Of a stretch of DNA of 64,000 bases, positions 63,909 through 64,000 are shown one piece after another. This stretch comes from Oscillospiraceae bacterium. GTDB taxonomy: Bacteria; Bacillota; Clostridia; Oscillospirales; Ruminococcaceae. Each line of letters starts with the position of its first letter. Position 1 is the first letter of the stretch. The notes under the pieces were generated by a model that was given only the letters and a program-made list of their open reading frames with translations, had not been told where the DNA came from and did not search any database. Made by a program: the position numbers and the translations under genes. The stretch lies in the NCBI GenBank assembly GCA_030539275.1, contig JAUNSK010000004.1, positions 124,001 through 188,000 on the forward strand. The letters run 5' to 3'.

Positions 63909-63944
63909 GAGACCCTGAAAAATTTTGTGTAAAAATAATTAAAT

Positions 63945-64000
63945 ACTTCCAATCAGACGATACTCAGAACAAGAGTAAAAACTGAAAGGAAGTTTTTTTT
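63945..64000 (+). terminator. Intrinsic terminator after the lipoprotein gene
   Basis: An imperfect long stem: ACTTCC (63945-63950) with GGAAGT (63988-63993), TCAG with CTGA inside it, and an inner stem TACTC/GAGTA (63961-63965 and 63973-63977). It is followed by eight T that run to the window edge. It lies about 36 bases after the stop codon. Confidence 0.75.

Noticed and set aside
1..64000. Transposases, CRISPR arrays, tRNA and rRNA genes
   Set aside because: No matching open frames, no regularly spaced direct repeats and no clover-leaf or conserved rRNA stretches were recognised.

Overview
The window is almost entirely a surface-polysaccharide biosynthesis region of an AT-rich, low-GC Gram-positive bacterium. 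The ribosome sites (AGGAGG type), the near-consensus sigma-A promoters, the fused Wzz/tyrosine-kinase regulator and the overall style fit Clostridia, perhaps a gut or rumen Ruminococcus-like organism. The genus is a guess; no rRNA or marker gene is present.

Three complete Wzx/Wzy-type loci lie head to tail on the minus strand, each with its own phosphoglycosyltransferase (PGT), flippase and polymerase. Locus A (about 18.2 kb down to base 1, continuing off the left edge) has a PGT, seven glycosyltransferases, a Wzy polymerase, a Wzx flippase, two pyruvyltransferase-family proteins, an iron-sulphur F420-hydrogenase-beta-like protein, a DUF1919 protein, UDP-glucose dehydrogenase, and the rhamnose genes rfbD and rfbB (rfbB cut by the edge). 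A fused polysaccharide co-polymerase/BY-kinase (18663-20201) is the only long plus-strand gene of the polysaccharide region and is transcribed divergently from locus A.

Locus B (38.7 kb down to 20.3 kb) carries a complete N,N'-diacetylbacillosamine set (PglF-, PglE-, PglD- and PglC-like), five glycosyltransferases, an EpsG-type polymerase, a UDP-glucuronate 4-epimerase, a flippase, and a distal set of ATP-grasp ligase, CapK-like adenylating enzyme, GNAT acetyltransferase and VioA-like aminotransferase that probably makes and acylates an amino sugar. Locus C (57 kb down to 39 kb) opens with a second PglF-like dehydratase, then an HpcH-type aldolase, a second small PGT, a malate/lactate-type dehydrogenase, an O-acyltransferase, four glycosyltransferases, a Wzy, a third pyruvyltransferase-family protein, a flippase and the UDP-N-acetyl-L-fucosamine genes capE-capF-capG. 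The middle of locus C (42.6-54.6 kb) is visibly more AT-rich than its neighbours.

Right of locus C are two minus-strand single genes (a FemAB/GNAT-like protein and a DegT-like PLP protein), a 780-base intergenic stretch with a nested inverted repeat, and two plus-strand genes for a secreted SH3-like protein and a 986-residue lipoprotein that fuses a propeller-like region to a solute-binding domain.

The loci appear to share precursors. RfbB in locus A makes the substrate for the VioA-like enzyme in locus B, and Ugd in locus A makes the substrate for the locus B epimerase. One BY-kinase may serve all three polymers. No insertion sequence, CRISPR array, tRNA or rRNA was seen.
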